Assembly: GCA_020881915.1 (NCBI GenBank)
Contig: JAJFPB010000006.1
Location: 2,914,001 to 2,978,000 of the forward strand
Reading direction: 5' to 3'
Length of the DNA stretch: 64,000 nt
From: Paramyrothecium sp. XJ0827
Lineage: Eukaryota; Ascomycota; Sordariomycetes; Hypocreales; Stachybotryaceae
Made by a program: the position numbers and the translations under genes. Positions 1 through 10,279 of this stretch are shown in pieces. The notes under the pieces are model-generated. The model did no database searches and had not been told where the DNA came from. It saw nothing but the letters and a program-made list of their open reading frames with translations. Position 1 is the stretch's first letter. Every line of letters begins with the position of its first letter.

Positions 1-1578
1 GTCACAGGCAAATTAAAGCCTGGAGCTGCGAACGGCGATTCACCGGAGGAGGCAGCCGAAAAATTCTTGAGAACGACGCAGAACGAATCCGAGAAGGCGC
101 TCGAAGAGAAACTACGCCATAAGTTCCACGTTGTCGATACGGCATTGTTCCGTGCATACATGTTCTCGCAGCCGTTCCTTGCGGGATCATTGTTCCGCAT
201 ACCCAACTTCTGCGACCCGGAGGTTGTCAACGAGAAGCTCCTTGAACATAACCGGTACACTGAGCTCGTTGATTTCTTCTACGGCAAGAAGCTCCACAAA
301 GAAGCATTGGATCTTCTCCGAAGATTTGGCACGGCAGCAAAGCCAGATGAGGCTGCCCCGGCGCTCCATGGCCCCAACCGCACCATTCAATATCTTCAAA
401 ATCTTCCACCTACAGAACTGGATCTCATCCTTGAACATGCCACTTGGACCCTCAAGGCGAACCCGGAATATGCCATGGAGATTTTTGTTGGAGATACCGA
501 GAATGCGGAAACGCTGCCACGCGACAAGGTTGCGGCTTTCCTTCGCCAGTTAGATTCACAGCTTGAACGGAAATATCTTGAGCACATCATCAATGAGTTG
601 GACGATATGACTCCAGACTTCCACGACCGGTTGGTGGAGCTATATGTCGATAACCTGACTCACATAAAGCACGACGAGGAATGGGACAGTTTGATGGAGC
701 GATTCGTCAAGTTCTTGGGCGCATCGAAACCAGTATACGGCTTAGGCAAAGCGTTCAGCATGATACCCAAAGATGGTAGGCCCTCTTGCCCTCACTCAAG
801 CTACACATATACTGACTAGGCACTGTAGATCCGCCATTCTATGAGGCGCAAGCAGTTGTGTTGAGCAATATGGGACAGCATAAACAAGCACTAGATATAT
901 TCGTCTTTAAGATGAAAGACTATGCCAAGGCAGAAGAGTGAGTACGTCTGTTCTGGCAATATGAGCTTGGCTAATCGATTCAGATACTGCAATCGCGTAC
1001 ACAAAGCGCAAGACTCGACCTTATCATCACCAGTCAATAAGACCATGACAGACGATGTGGACGACGCCCCACCATCCATCTATCACATCCTGCTGTCGCT
1101 CTATCTGCGTCCACCTTCGCCACAAGAGCCGCTCCTCGAGCCAGCTATAGATTTACTTGCAAAGCACGGATCCAGACTACCTGCGGCATCGACGTTGGGC
1201 CTCATCCCAGACGATCTCCCTGTACGGGCCATAGAATCGTACTTCAGAGGCCGCATACGGTCCGTAAACAGCCTTGTCAACGAGACGCGCATCGTGAGTG
1301 GCTTGCGTATGGCGGAAGGCATATCAATTGCTGCTCGATTGCACCTTGGAGACGACGTTGCTGGCGGACAGGGCGGCCGCAACCGGCATGTGACCATCAC
1401 GGACGAAAGTCACTGTGTTGTCTGTCACAAGAAGCTCGGCGGTGGTGCGAGGATCGGGGGCAGCGTTGTCGCGGTGTTGCCAGACAATTCTGTCGTCCAT
1501 TATGGGTGCCTCAATAAAGTGCCCGGCCAGAAGCCGGTCAACGTGCGGGCAGCCTCGACGTGGGGGCGAGGATTTTAG
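1..1578 (+). CDS. VPS39: Vps39/Vam6, HOPS tethering complex subunit (C-terminal part; 5' end outside window)
   Basis: The frame is open from base 1, so only the C-terminal part is present. Exons are <1-775, 829-937 and 984-1578. The introns (776-828, 938-983) have GT..AG borders and keep the frame; the second junction restores the family motif KAEEYCNRVH. The protein has alpha-solenoid (clathrin/VPS repeat) sequence and ends in the Vps39-type zinc-binding domain, visible as CVVCHKKL with HYGC about 30 residues on. In the family, Vps39 is a Rab7/Ypt7-binding subunit of the HOPS complex at vacuole and late-endosome membranes and drives tethering before fusion; the Aspergillus homologue is AvaB. 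The stop is TAG at 1576. The next gene, on the opposite strand, ends 134 bases downstream. The N-terminal CNH domain lies outside the window. Family assignment is firm. Confidence 0.93.
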
Positions 1579-1712
1579 CGGTTTGTATATACGAGGTTGA
1601 CGTGCGTCTGGGGCCTACTGGGCGACTTTTGGTTGTTTGATAGAGTAATACCCTGTATATGTGTAGAAGCAATGTCGAGATTGTGTTGATGCAATGCGGT
1701 GGTTCCCTCGGT

Positions 1713-2015
1713 TTAATCCTCCTCCTCCTGCACCTCCTCGCCGTAGTTTTCCTCCTCCTTGTCCTCGTCGATATCCTTGGCGGCGCCGGGCTTGGAGGAC
1801 GCATCGCGTGATTTGTCCTCTTCCATACGCCTCGTCAGCTCCTTGTTGACCTCATCCTGAGTGGCGATCACAGCCTTGCGCAAGGTGACGAGGTATTGCG
1901 TTTTGTCTTCGACACTTTCTGTGGCGGGCGCGGGGATGTTGTGAGCGATGCTGAAAGGTTCGTTGGTCGGTGACGTGTAGTTTGCGGTCAATTTTCGATC
2001 ATTTGGTTGCGCCAT
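1713..2015 (-). CDS. GON7: EKC/KEOPS complex subunit Gon7
   Basis: This is a single-exon frame of 100 residues. It starts with MAQPNDRKLTANYTSPTNEP and carries the fungal Gon7 core (LTA.YTSPTNEPF near the N-terminus, then DKTQYL..LR), a helical segment with TQDEVNKELTRRMEED, and a very acidic Glu-rich tail. Gon7 is the fungal subunit of KEOPS, the complex that makes the t6A modification of tRNAs that read ANN codons and also affects telomeres; Gon7 binds the Kae1 subunit. The length of about 100 residues suits the family. The start was chosen because the conserved core begins only eight residues after this ATG (2015). The gene lies tail to tail with VPS39 and head to head with the HbrB gene. 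Confidence 0.85.
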   Translation of the reverse strand: MAQPNDRKLTANYTSPTNEPFSIAHNIPAPATESVEDKTQYLVTLRKAVIATQDEVNKELTRRMEEDKSRDASSKPGAAKDIDEDKEEENYGEEVQEEED

Positions 2016-2519
2016 GATGATTCTATTTTATTAGAATCTCCTGCCAAGTAAGGGAGTGAATGGTTTCCTGGGAATTGTTGGTCCGATGCAGATCTTGAAG
2101 GTGGGATGTGCTTGTGTAGGGTAAGACCCGGCTTCCAAGACTTGCTGAGGCTGTCAGTGGGTTAAACTTTTGGGCGCGCGGGGGGGAGTCGACGGATGCG
2201 GATGCGTCAACGCCCACATGGCACCAGGGGGAGCCACACAATCAAGCAAGCGTAAGCCAGGGTCCGGCTGCTTGCTCCGGCAACAATCCATTCGAGCTGA
2301 GCGCCTGTCTTAGTTTCCAACGTCAACACCAACACAGACCATCCCAGGACCTGGCTCGTGAACACGGTCCCAGAACCCCCCCCAAGCCCTCTTCTCGTCC
2401 AAACCTCCGAATCGCAACGTCGCAGCTCCCACGCTCTCATGCGCTGAGCGTCTCCGCACAGTCCTACGATGGTCTTCAAGATGTGACGAGACCCATAATA
2501 ACCACATCCCTACCCCACG
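2016..2519. promoter_or_regulatory. Shared divergent promoter region between GON7 and the HbrB gene
   Basis: These 504 bases separate two divergently transcribed genes and must hold both promoters. A G-run lies near 2170-2190. The half next to the HbrB gene is rich in CA and CT. Two very short upstream frames, at 2439-2447 and 2469-2486, precede the HbrB start codon and are listed separately. I see no clear TATA box. Confidence 0.6.
2439..2486 (+). promoter_or_regulatory. Two minimal uORFs in the leader of the HbrB gene
   Basis: The first frame is ATG CGC TGA at 2439-2447 (Met-Arg-stop). The second, at 2469-2486, encodes MVFKM and a stop. The second stop lies 33 bases before the main ATG at 2520. 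If transcription starts upstream of 2439, scanning ribosomes meet both ATGs first, so output of the TORC2 subunit could depend on leaky scanning or reinitiation. The frames are read directly from the sequence. Whether they are inside the mRNA is inference, since the transcription start is unknown. Confidence 0.45.
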
Positions 2520-5027
2520 ATGCAACCATCCCGGCAACAGCAGCAGCAGCCTTTGTCGGCCTCGTCGGCTCGGGCGCCGGGGAGCTTCTCCCCTCTCCCC
2601 GGGGCCTCCAACCCATCGGCACCGACTTTCACGGCACCCTCGCGCCCGGCCCTGCGACGAGTCGATTCCTCGGACAGCGACGACAGCGCCCTCGCGCCGC
2701 CGCCGCCCATTAACGTGAGCAAGTCCCGCCAGCACAGCGGCGCCGCCTCGCCCGTCACGCCCATCTTCCACCAGTTCACGACGCACGCCAACTCGAGCAG
2801 CTCGAGCCTGCACCACAACTTCTCCCGGCCGAACGGGCCCCGCGTCGTCACGCCCGGCGGCTCCTCGTCGCCGATGCTCAAGGGCCACCACGCGAGGAAG
2901 CACTCGGCGACCCAGGGCCTCTTCGACTCCTCTCTTCCGTCCACCAGCGTTTCCAATTTGTCTCAGATTTCAATGGCCAATATGAACCAGGCCTCGGCCT
3001 CGACGACCGCCCTCTCGGCGAGCCAGATCGCCGCGCAGGCCGCCGTCATGTCTCACCAGAACCACACGCGGCATAGATCACAAACCGTCCCCTTCCCCGG
3101 CGAGGCCAACGACGCACAGAGGCGGCCCAGCGCCAGCAAAGCCCATGCCAGTCCCCCGATGCTGAGCCTGACCGAGGCCAGCGCCCCACGCGATACTGGG
3201 TTCTGGACCCAGGGAGGTGGCCACTCTGACCGTGTCGGCTCCCACTCGTCGGCCGCTACGGCGGCAGCCAACGTTGTCTTTCCAAGATCTGGCCGGAACT
3301 CGCCGGCTACGTCGCCCGCGGTATCACAGCCGCCACCCGTGCCGTTTCCGTTCGCCCAGCCAGAGAAGCCCCTTAAGACAGAGAAGTCCAAGGTCAAGCT
3401 GTTCTCGCGCCCGGGAAAGATCAGCACCAAAGGCGAGACAAAGGACAAGCCGCTGCCCAGTCCGGGCAAGATTGGCTCTGCCCTGTCGGCTTTGCAGCGC
3501 CATAACTTCAGCACAAGCAGTCTCGTTGACCCAGCGGGACCGCCGTCGCTCTATAACATGAACAACGCCTCCTCCGCCACAATTCGGCCTACCGAGACAT
3601 ATCTCGAGGATAAGGGCAAGGAGAAGGAGAGGAAGCACCATTTCCTGTCGCGGCAGAAGAACAAACTCAAAGATGAATATCATCTGCCTCTTTCATCGGC
3701 TGCGAGTAACTCACGGCCAACAGACCCTAGCGCGCCCAGCAGTTTATACAACTTCAACATCCCGCCGAGTCCAGGACCCAATTCAAGTTTCGCAAAGGCC
3801 AAAAAGGACAAGAAGTATGGCGAGCGTACGGATTCTCGCATGGACAGCGAATCAAGCTTCAACACCCAGTCCGAGTGGCCAGGCCCGAGCAGTGCGCCGT
3901 CCCTGTCCCAGCAGACCAGCATGTATGACCCTGTTGACCCTGGCAAGCTGGGACTTCACAATCACATGTCTCTTGATGACGCCTGGCCTTATCTTAAGGC
4001 GAAGCTGTTGGTCATCTTTGAAGGCGAGGATCTACGGCTTCCGGTTGAAGACTTCAACCGCGTCGTGCAGATGCATATCCAGTGGTGCATCCACAAGCGT
4101 TCGCCAAGTGGCATGCTCGACGATCTTCGAGAACTGCTAGCCCAAGGTTTCTCTTTCCTTGACCGGACATTGCGTAAGACGCCCGAGGATCGATTTATAC
4201 CCACGCTTGTGGAACTGTGGATGTTTACATTCACGTCTATCCTGCCATACATGCAGTCAGTGTTTCTGCCCCTGGACCTGGAGGTCTCCGGCAGCGGCAC
4301 CCTTATGACGGCTGAACACTCTCGTGAGTTTTGGGGAGGGGTCATGGCATCGGCACCATCGGCGGATAACCCAGCTCGAGTGGTGCCGGCGGCCACAGTG
4401 CTTGACGTCAGGCGTCTTGTGCTGACATCGTATCGCGACATCATCATCCTACCTCGATATGATATGCTCAAAACCATTTTCTCTCGGCTGTCACTGGAGT
4501 TCCTTCCAAACATGGGCCTGTCTTCGCCGCCTACCGAGCTAAGTTTGTCAACGTCACCCTCCGAGTCGTTCACATCTATCGCCCGACCCGGCACAGCCAT
4601 GTCCCTGGACCCGTCCGTTGCGTCTTACAATTCCGCAAGCTCCACACTACTCGGCGAAGGCTCAGCTGGCGGCCGTAGCCGGGCCATCAGCAATGTCAGC
4701 TACGGGAGCCACAGCAGCGATGGGCCCGGCGGCGGGCTCCGGCCGTTCACGCCGTCCTCCAACCTGCAGGTGGTACGGGAGCAGAACGTAGAGGACTCTA
4801 AACAGATCACGGACATGGTCGGCCGCATGCTGCAGTGCATGAGCGTGCTGTCGAGCCTGGGCGGAGTAGGCGAGGCGGATGACGAGGGCAACAGAAAGGT
4901 CGTGGAGCTGTGCAAGATGCTCAAGCTAAACTGGCTGGGTAGAGGGCGAACAGGTCGCAACAGACGAGGTATTGTTGGTGGGCGGGTGAAGCGTGACGAG
5001 ATCAGAGAGGAGCTGCGAGTGGCCTAA
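2520..5027 (+). CDS. hbrB: HbrB-like TORC2 subunit (Bit61/PRR5 family)
   Basis: This intronless frame encodes 835 residues. About 460 N-terminal residues are low-complexity, rich in Ser, Pro, Gln and Ala, with many short basic and SP/TP motifs typical of phosphorylated linkers. The HbrB domain (named for Aspergillus nidulans hyperbranching B) begins near residue 475 with DDAWPYLKAKLLVIFEGEDL, continues through LPVEDFN and GFSFLDRTLRKTPEDRFIP, and reaches about residue 660. A second conserved block occupies about 750-835 (DSKQITDMVGRMLQCMSVL). The family includes yeast Bit61/Bit2 and human PRR5/Protor, peripheral subunits of TOR complex 2, which controls the actin cytoskeleton and polar growth through AGC kinases. 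The ATG at 2520 is the first in this frame and has A at -3. Two tiny uORFs precede it. Confidence 0.88.
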   Translation: MQPSRQQQQQPLSASSARAPGSFSPLPGASNPSAPTFTAPSRPALRRVDSSDSDDSALAPPPPINVSKSRQHSGAASPVTPIFHQFTTHANSSSSSLHHNFSRPNGPRVVTPGGSSSPMLKGHHARKHSATQGLFDSSLPSTSVSNLSQISMANMNQASASTTALSASQIAAQAAVMSHQNHTRHRSQTVPFPGEANDAQRRPSASKAHASPPMLSLTEASAPRDTGFWTQGGGHSDRVGSHSSAATAAANVVFPRSGRNSPATSPAVSQPPPVPFPFAQPEKPLKTEKSKVKLFSRPGKISTKGETKDKPLPSPGKIGSALSALQRHNFSTSSLVDPAGPPSLYNMNNASSATIRPTETYLEDKGKEKERKHHFLSRQKNKLKDEYHLPLSSAASNSRPTDPSAPSSLYNFNIPPSPGPNSSFAKAKKDKKYGERTDSRMDSESSFNTQSEWPGPSSAPSLSQQTSMYDPVDPGKLGLHNHMSLDDAWPYLKAKLLVIFEGEDLRLPVEDFNRVVQMHIQWCIHKRSPSGMLDDLRELLAQGFSFLDRTLRKTPEDRFIPTLVELWMFTFTSILPYMQSVFLPLDLEVSGSGTLMTAEHSREFWGGVMASAPSADNPARVVPAATVLDVRRLVLTSYRDIIILPRYDMLKTIFSRLSLEFLPNMGLSSPPTELSLSTSPSESFTSIARPGTAMSLDPSVASYNSASSTLLGEGSAGGRSRAISNVSYGSHSSDGPGGGLRPFTPSSNLQVVREQNVEDSKQITDMVGRMLQCMSVLSSLGGVGEADDEGNRKVVELCKMLKLNWLGRGRTGRNRRGIVGGRVKRDEIREELRVA

Positions 5028-6239
5028 CATGCTGTGTTACGGATGTGTAATGATACAGATGAACGGGGGTTTTGGAGTTACGGATATCAGGCTAGACAAG
5101 CTCTCGAGTGCTAGAGCTGCCAGCTTAGGGACATAAAACAAATTTGTCACAAGAGACGTCAAGTCGTGCACATATGTATTTGCCAAGATGTCTTGGAAAA
5201 AGGTGATTATCATTTATTATAGTCTAATTCTGAACCATACCCAATAGCTCTTCACCTCTGAGCTTGGCCAGCAAGCTCCGAAGACTCCAACATAAGAATC
5301 TGCCATTGAAGGTTAGCAACTAGGCAAGTCAAGATGATTGCAAAAGTTGTGGTAAATAAGTGTGTAGTCAGACAAGTAATACTGGCAAGTAACAGGCCTA
5401 GGGCCCGAACAGACTGAGCTTCGTTCATGGCCGAATCAGTTGGGAAAAGAAGACAATTTTAAATTGCTGTCATCATTCGAGGGAGAGAGTGCGATGGGAC
5501 GCAAGGGAAAAGGAAAAGAAAACAAAGCATCAGGAGACTTACCAATAAGAGGGTAGCAACAGATTTTTGCTAGGACGATTAGCAGAGCGCAGACAACTCG
5601 ATTTTGGGGATCAATCAAAGGAGCAGAGAACCTGCAGCGTCTTCTCGGCCTAAATCGAGGCAGCTCGCATGATGTTTGCAGCGAGAAGAGCTTGCGGTTT
5701 CTTGAAGAAGGAAGTTCATTGGAAGACATATTCTGCTAGAAGTTTTGAAAGTTGAAGATATGGGCGTACAGTGTCGGCAAAATTTTCCCGTCAAACGACG
5801 CACTGTATTCCGTCACGTGGCTTTTTGTGTCTCTTCCCGGCCGCCGGCCTCCGTGTCAAGCAAATTGATCCGGTTTTTAGCGTGTTCGCGGAAATCCCAA
5901 AAATAGGCGGGTCCAGCTGCATTCGGGATAGTTGCATGATGCTAATGTCAGGATCAAGGGCCTGCCACGAAACAGAGCGAGAAGCGAGACGGGAGATTTC
6001 GAAGCTCGTTAGATGATGGAATCAAAACATTTCCAAACACGCAGGGGGAGAGAGAAAAAAAAATTGTCCGGCACTTACGAGAAAGATTGGAATAACAGAA
6101 ACAACAAAACGCACCGTGTTATCGGGGGTAAGACGGTTTGTTTGCTCCCTTGGGGCCATGTGGCTTGTGATCAGCAAATCTGTCAGCCGACAACGTTCGG
6201 GCTGCGAGATCAGTCTCCCGCTAGAAGCATGATACCGTC
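5028..6239. other. Intergenic: HbrB 3' flank and spacer
   Basis: No convincing gene is present. The first 200 bases are AT-rich 3'-flank sequence of the HbrB gene. At 5436-5803 the minus strand holds short overlapping frames; one of them starts at 5729 and meets a GTAAGT donor near 5543, but it matches nothing I recognise. A CACGTG core (5815-5820) lies in this stretch. From about 6000 the sequence becomes A-rich (A-run near 6055) before the pyrimidine-rich ptaB leader begins. Confidence 0.5.
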
Positions 6240-7798
6240 TTGATGAATGCCAAGTGGAGGAACCCCCGGCCGGAGGGGGGGCATGGGCCTGAGCCCGAGC
6301 CTGTAAGAATCGCCGCCCAGCCCCCCCTCCAATGTACCGGCAGCTTGGAGCTCTCCGCGAAGGTGGACGAGAATGCCACAGCAGAGCGCAGCACCTCGCC
6401 TGTGGCCCTGATCAACGGAGCTTTCAGGTTTGATTTGGGAGCAAAGGTACATGTCCCAAAGAGAAGGTTCGGCCTCGGATAAGTGCATGAACCCACTTTT
6501 CCCCTGTTCTGGCTTGCTCTGGCGTCCCCCCCTCCATCCAGGTCCGCTGTGCTGTCGCCTTGCTGCTCGCCCAGTTCAGTCCAGCCCAGCCCAGCCAGCC
6601 CGCGTCCCTCGTTCGAAGATCCAACACCCCCCCCATTTTTCTCCCTGCCGCTCCAGCTCCAGCAGGGCTGGCCGAGTCTCTTTCCGACCAGCCAAGTTTC
6701 CGGCAGCGCCGCATATCGCCCTTTTCCCCCTCTGTACTCTGTAGTGCGGCGCCCGTTTTTGTTCCACGACCAGCACCAACAGCGCTTCTGTCGCTGCAGC
6801 CCGTTCTTAAAGTACTTTTCCAAACTCAGCCAGACCGAGCGTGGAACGGGGGGCGATCATCGGCAATTGGCTTTTAATTCCTATCCCCCTTCCTTCGGGT
6901 TTATGCTGCTTGTTGGAGTGCATCCCGTCTGCTAAGATTTTCTGACCTGACGGAAACACTGGCCTGTCGGCCCGCCGCTAGCCAGTTGCTCCAGGGGACT
7001 TGAGTGGTCTGTTCTGCCGCAGCAGTGGAAAAGACGGCCGCCGCCGCCCCCCAGGTCTCTGAGAAGCGCGCGCAGCACAGAGAGAGAAAGAGAATCTCGA
7101 CTCTCTCTGCAACCCATTTCCGGTATCATTTGGGGCACATCCATCCGTCGTCCACCTGCAGCTTCTGCTTGCACCCTTTGGTCCTCGACGCTTGTGTTGG
7201 CGCACCCGTCTTTTTCTCCCTCCTTTGCTGTCCTCACTGTCGCCTTTCGCTTCTCTCTCCTTGCGACTCCCGCCCGGCGTCCGTGGCGTGTTTGGCTCTC
7301 TCCGTCCCTCCCCACCGACGGCCCCCGAGCATCGTCCACTCGTCACCCCGAATTTCGCCTGCTGTCTCACCAGTTTTGGTACTGCCATCCCGCACCCGAC
7401 ACCAACCCATCGTCAGGCTTCTCGCTCATCGACCGATGCGCCATTACCCGCCTCCTTGCTCGTCTCTGGCATAGGCATCGCTTGCGTCCCGGCCTGTTCG
7501 TTTCTCCAGCCCACATCCGACCGGCTTTGTCTTGCTCTCAGCCTTGCCCAGCCGCCAGCGCAAATCCCCCTACCTTGACCCTCTTTTGTCGCGTCGCGAT
7601 CAACCACGACCACCACCACGCCTCACGACCACGCCTCACGACAATCGTCACGGCCCCCGACACGCCAGCAGGCCACAGCTGCTCACCTCGCATACCCCCT
7701 CTTCGCACCTGATCATCGTCCGACGCATGCGCATTCAATAGTTTCCACGGCGCAACGTCGACATCCACCCTGTGGATAGCCGACCCAGTCTACCAGCA
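6240..7798 (+). promoter_or_regulatory. Long pyrimidine-rich promoter/leader of the ptaB-like gene
   Basis: About 1.5 kb upstream of the PtaB start has no credible coding sequence but is strongly C+T-rich on the plus strand, with repeated CTCTC, CCAGCCCAGCC and CCCGC elements, especially from 6480 to 7770. Many overlapping frames there are side effects of this composition. Long CT-rich leaders are common for fungal developmental regulators. It ends with a five-codon uORF at 7727-7741. Confidence 0.55.
7727..7741 (+). promoter_or_regulatory. uORF (MRIQ-stop) before the ptaB-like start
   Basis: ATG CGC ATT CAA TAG is read directly. The stop lies 57 bases before the main start at 7799. If it is in the mRNA it would be the last upstream start met by scanning ribosomes and could damp translation. 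No experimental evidence is available here. Confidence 0.45.
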
Positions 7799-10279
7799 AT
7801 GATGGCCACGAGTATGGGCCCCAACTTTACCGGGCACCCTGCTGGGATGGGACATCCCGGAGTCGCAGGTCATCCCATGGCTCCCGGCATGCCTCCCAAT
7901 CCCGGACAGCAAGGTGCTCCGGGCGGCGCGATGCCTCATCAATTCGCCGGCGGCCATATGGCGGTCTCCGCGCCTGGAGGACAAGTGAACCCGGCCCTCA
8001 TGGGTGGCATACCGCCCGGTGCCAACCCGAACGCACATGCCCTGCAGCAAATGAATCCTGCGCAGCAGCAAATGTTCCAGCAACAGCAGCATCACCTGCA
8101 GACCCAGTGTATGTTGGCGATCACTGCACGGATGACTGTAACACAAAGCTAATCCCTGTTTTAGTCAACAGCCCCAACGCCCTCGCGGCCATGCGGCAGC
8201 AACACCAACTGCTTCAACAACACCAGCAACGACAAGCCCTGATGGCTCAACAAGCGATACAGGCCAGCATGGGAGCCGGCGTCAACATGCCGATGAGCAT
8301 GCAATTCAGCCCTCAGCACCTCCATCAGCTGCGGCAACAGCAGCAAAGAGCAATGGGACCTGTAAGTTCTGCAAACAGGATACTGTGTCACCGTTTTTGA
8401 GGGGTCGGCTAACGTTTTCGCCAGGGTCAGCACTCGCAGGCGCAAGCTGCCATGATGGCTCAGCAAATCGCTCTCCAGCAACAACAAGCAGCGCAACAGC
8501 AACAGGCCCAGCAGGCCCAGCAGCAAGCTGCGCACGGTCAGCCCATGGCCGGAGGTCATAGCCAAGGTCAACCTATGCCGATGAACGCGCAAAATATGCC
8601 GAATATGTCACAGCAAGGTCAGATGGCAGGACAGGGCCAGATGGCAGGACAGCAAGGCCAACCCCAGGGTCAACCCCAGCAGCAACCGCAATTCCAACCT
8701 CAACCACCGCAACCTGGGCAGCAGCCCCAGCAGGTGTCGCAGCAACCGTCGCAAGCCGGCACGCCGGCGCCATCGGGACAGCAAACGCCTTCGCAGACGC
8801 CTGTACCAGCGCCGGCCCAGCCTAACCAATTACCACCAAACCAGCCTCAACCTCAACCGGCCCAGCCACAAGGACCGCCTCAAATGAGCGCAGCAGCAGC
8901 ACAACATATGGTTCTGCAGAACAGCATCCTTCAGCAGCGCCGCGAGGGGATGAAGAGCCAGTGCCTGTTGAAGCTGATGCAGTTCAGCGAATCTCTCAGT
9001 AGTTATCCTGTAGGTGACTCGTGCTCTTATACTCGATGTTTCCGATGCTAATATCTGGACAGGGCTCAAGAGGCAAGGACGATCTAAGCTACTGGAACAT
9101 GTTCATCGCCCGCTTCTTCTCTTCCAACAGCGTCTTTCGACATACACTCCATATCGGAGAAACGCCCGAGGATACAACGGACAAGCAATACGAGATCACT
9201 TTTCCCGCAATCGCTCGATACTTCCACACGCACTTCACCAGTGGGGTTCGGAGCATGCAGCTCATCATGGACAAGGGTGTCATAGATAAGCCCTTACCTG
9301 GAGACTGCCACTGCATCGAGAACCCCAGGGCTAGCCTTGTCTACTGGTTCGACACAGGATCACATGTATGTGCTATGGGTCAATACCAATAGCTTCACAT
9401 TACTGACGATTAATAGCTGGTTGCTACCGGGACTCTGCGAGTTCAGTTTGATAATGAGCAGAAGATCGAGTTGTTTGAATTCCTGACCACGTCGCACGAA
9501 GAGTACATCTCGCGCAAGCAGGTCATCGAAGCTGCAAAGCCGGCCCACGTCTGGATGAAGGATTGGCACAAGGTTAATTCCCAGGACACCAAGCAATCTC
9601 CGGAGATGTCGAAGAAGGGCAAGGTTCGCCAGTTGAAGTCACCGCAGACGCAACCACCCGAGGTGCTGGTCGATCTACCCGACTCGGCTGTCAACAGCAA
9701 GGGGGTAACTGAGGCTGTCTTCCAATTCCTCGAGGTAAGCCGGGCAACCTCCCTCTAGATGTATTGCGACTAATTTCTTGATAGATTGTCGAAGTTATGG
9801 GTCAGATGAATCCGCTCTTCTCCTTTTACCACGGCAATCCAGGTCTAGGCCCCTATCAAGCCATGGAACAGTATGTCTCAACACAAATCAACGGCGCCCC
9901 GCAAAATATGAACGGCCAGCCGATGCCTCAGGGCCCGAGGACGCCAAGTTTTGGCCAGTTCCCCATGGGGGCAAGTCCTGCGGCCGCGCATATGAACCTT
10001 CCCGGTTCACCACATATTGGTAGCCCAGCGCCGGGCCAGATGCAAGCTCCCGGCATGCAGCTGCAGCAGAGCCAGCAAGGAACGAGCTCGAGCGGGCCAA
10101 GCGCCAACACCTCGCCGGCTTCTAACAAGCGCAGGCGACCATCTGGTGTCAAGGTAGAAGATGACGGATCGGGCGCGCCCACGCCCGCTTCGGCTGCCCA
10201 GGTGAACGGTATTCAGAACCGCGGCAACAAGCCGCCGACTCCTCGGATGACGAAGCGAGTCAAGGGCAACCCTTCATGA
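7799..10279 (+). CDS. ptaB: PtaB/SEUSS-like LIM-domain-binding transcription co-regulator
   Basis: Six exons (7799-8108, 8165-8361, 8425-9009, 9063-9365, 9417-9734, 9785-10279) encode 735 residues; every junction has GT..AG borders and keeps the frame. Residues 1-340 are rich in Gln, Pro, Met and Gly. The LIM-binding (LDB1/SEUSS) domain spans about 345-600, with KSQCLLKLMQFSE, YWNMFIARFF and ASLVYWFDTG. A basic NKRRRP motif near 685 looks like a nuclear signal, and the C-terminus is also basic. In Aspergillus fumigatus the homologue PtaB works with SomA in adhesion, biofilm and conidiation; yeast Mfg1 acts with Flo8. The first in-frame ATG is 7799; a second ATG follows directly at 7802, so either could be used. 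Long leader and uORF suggest translational control. Confidence 0.9.
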
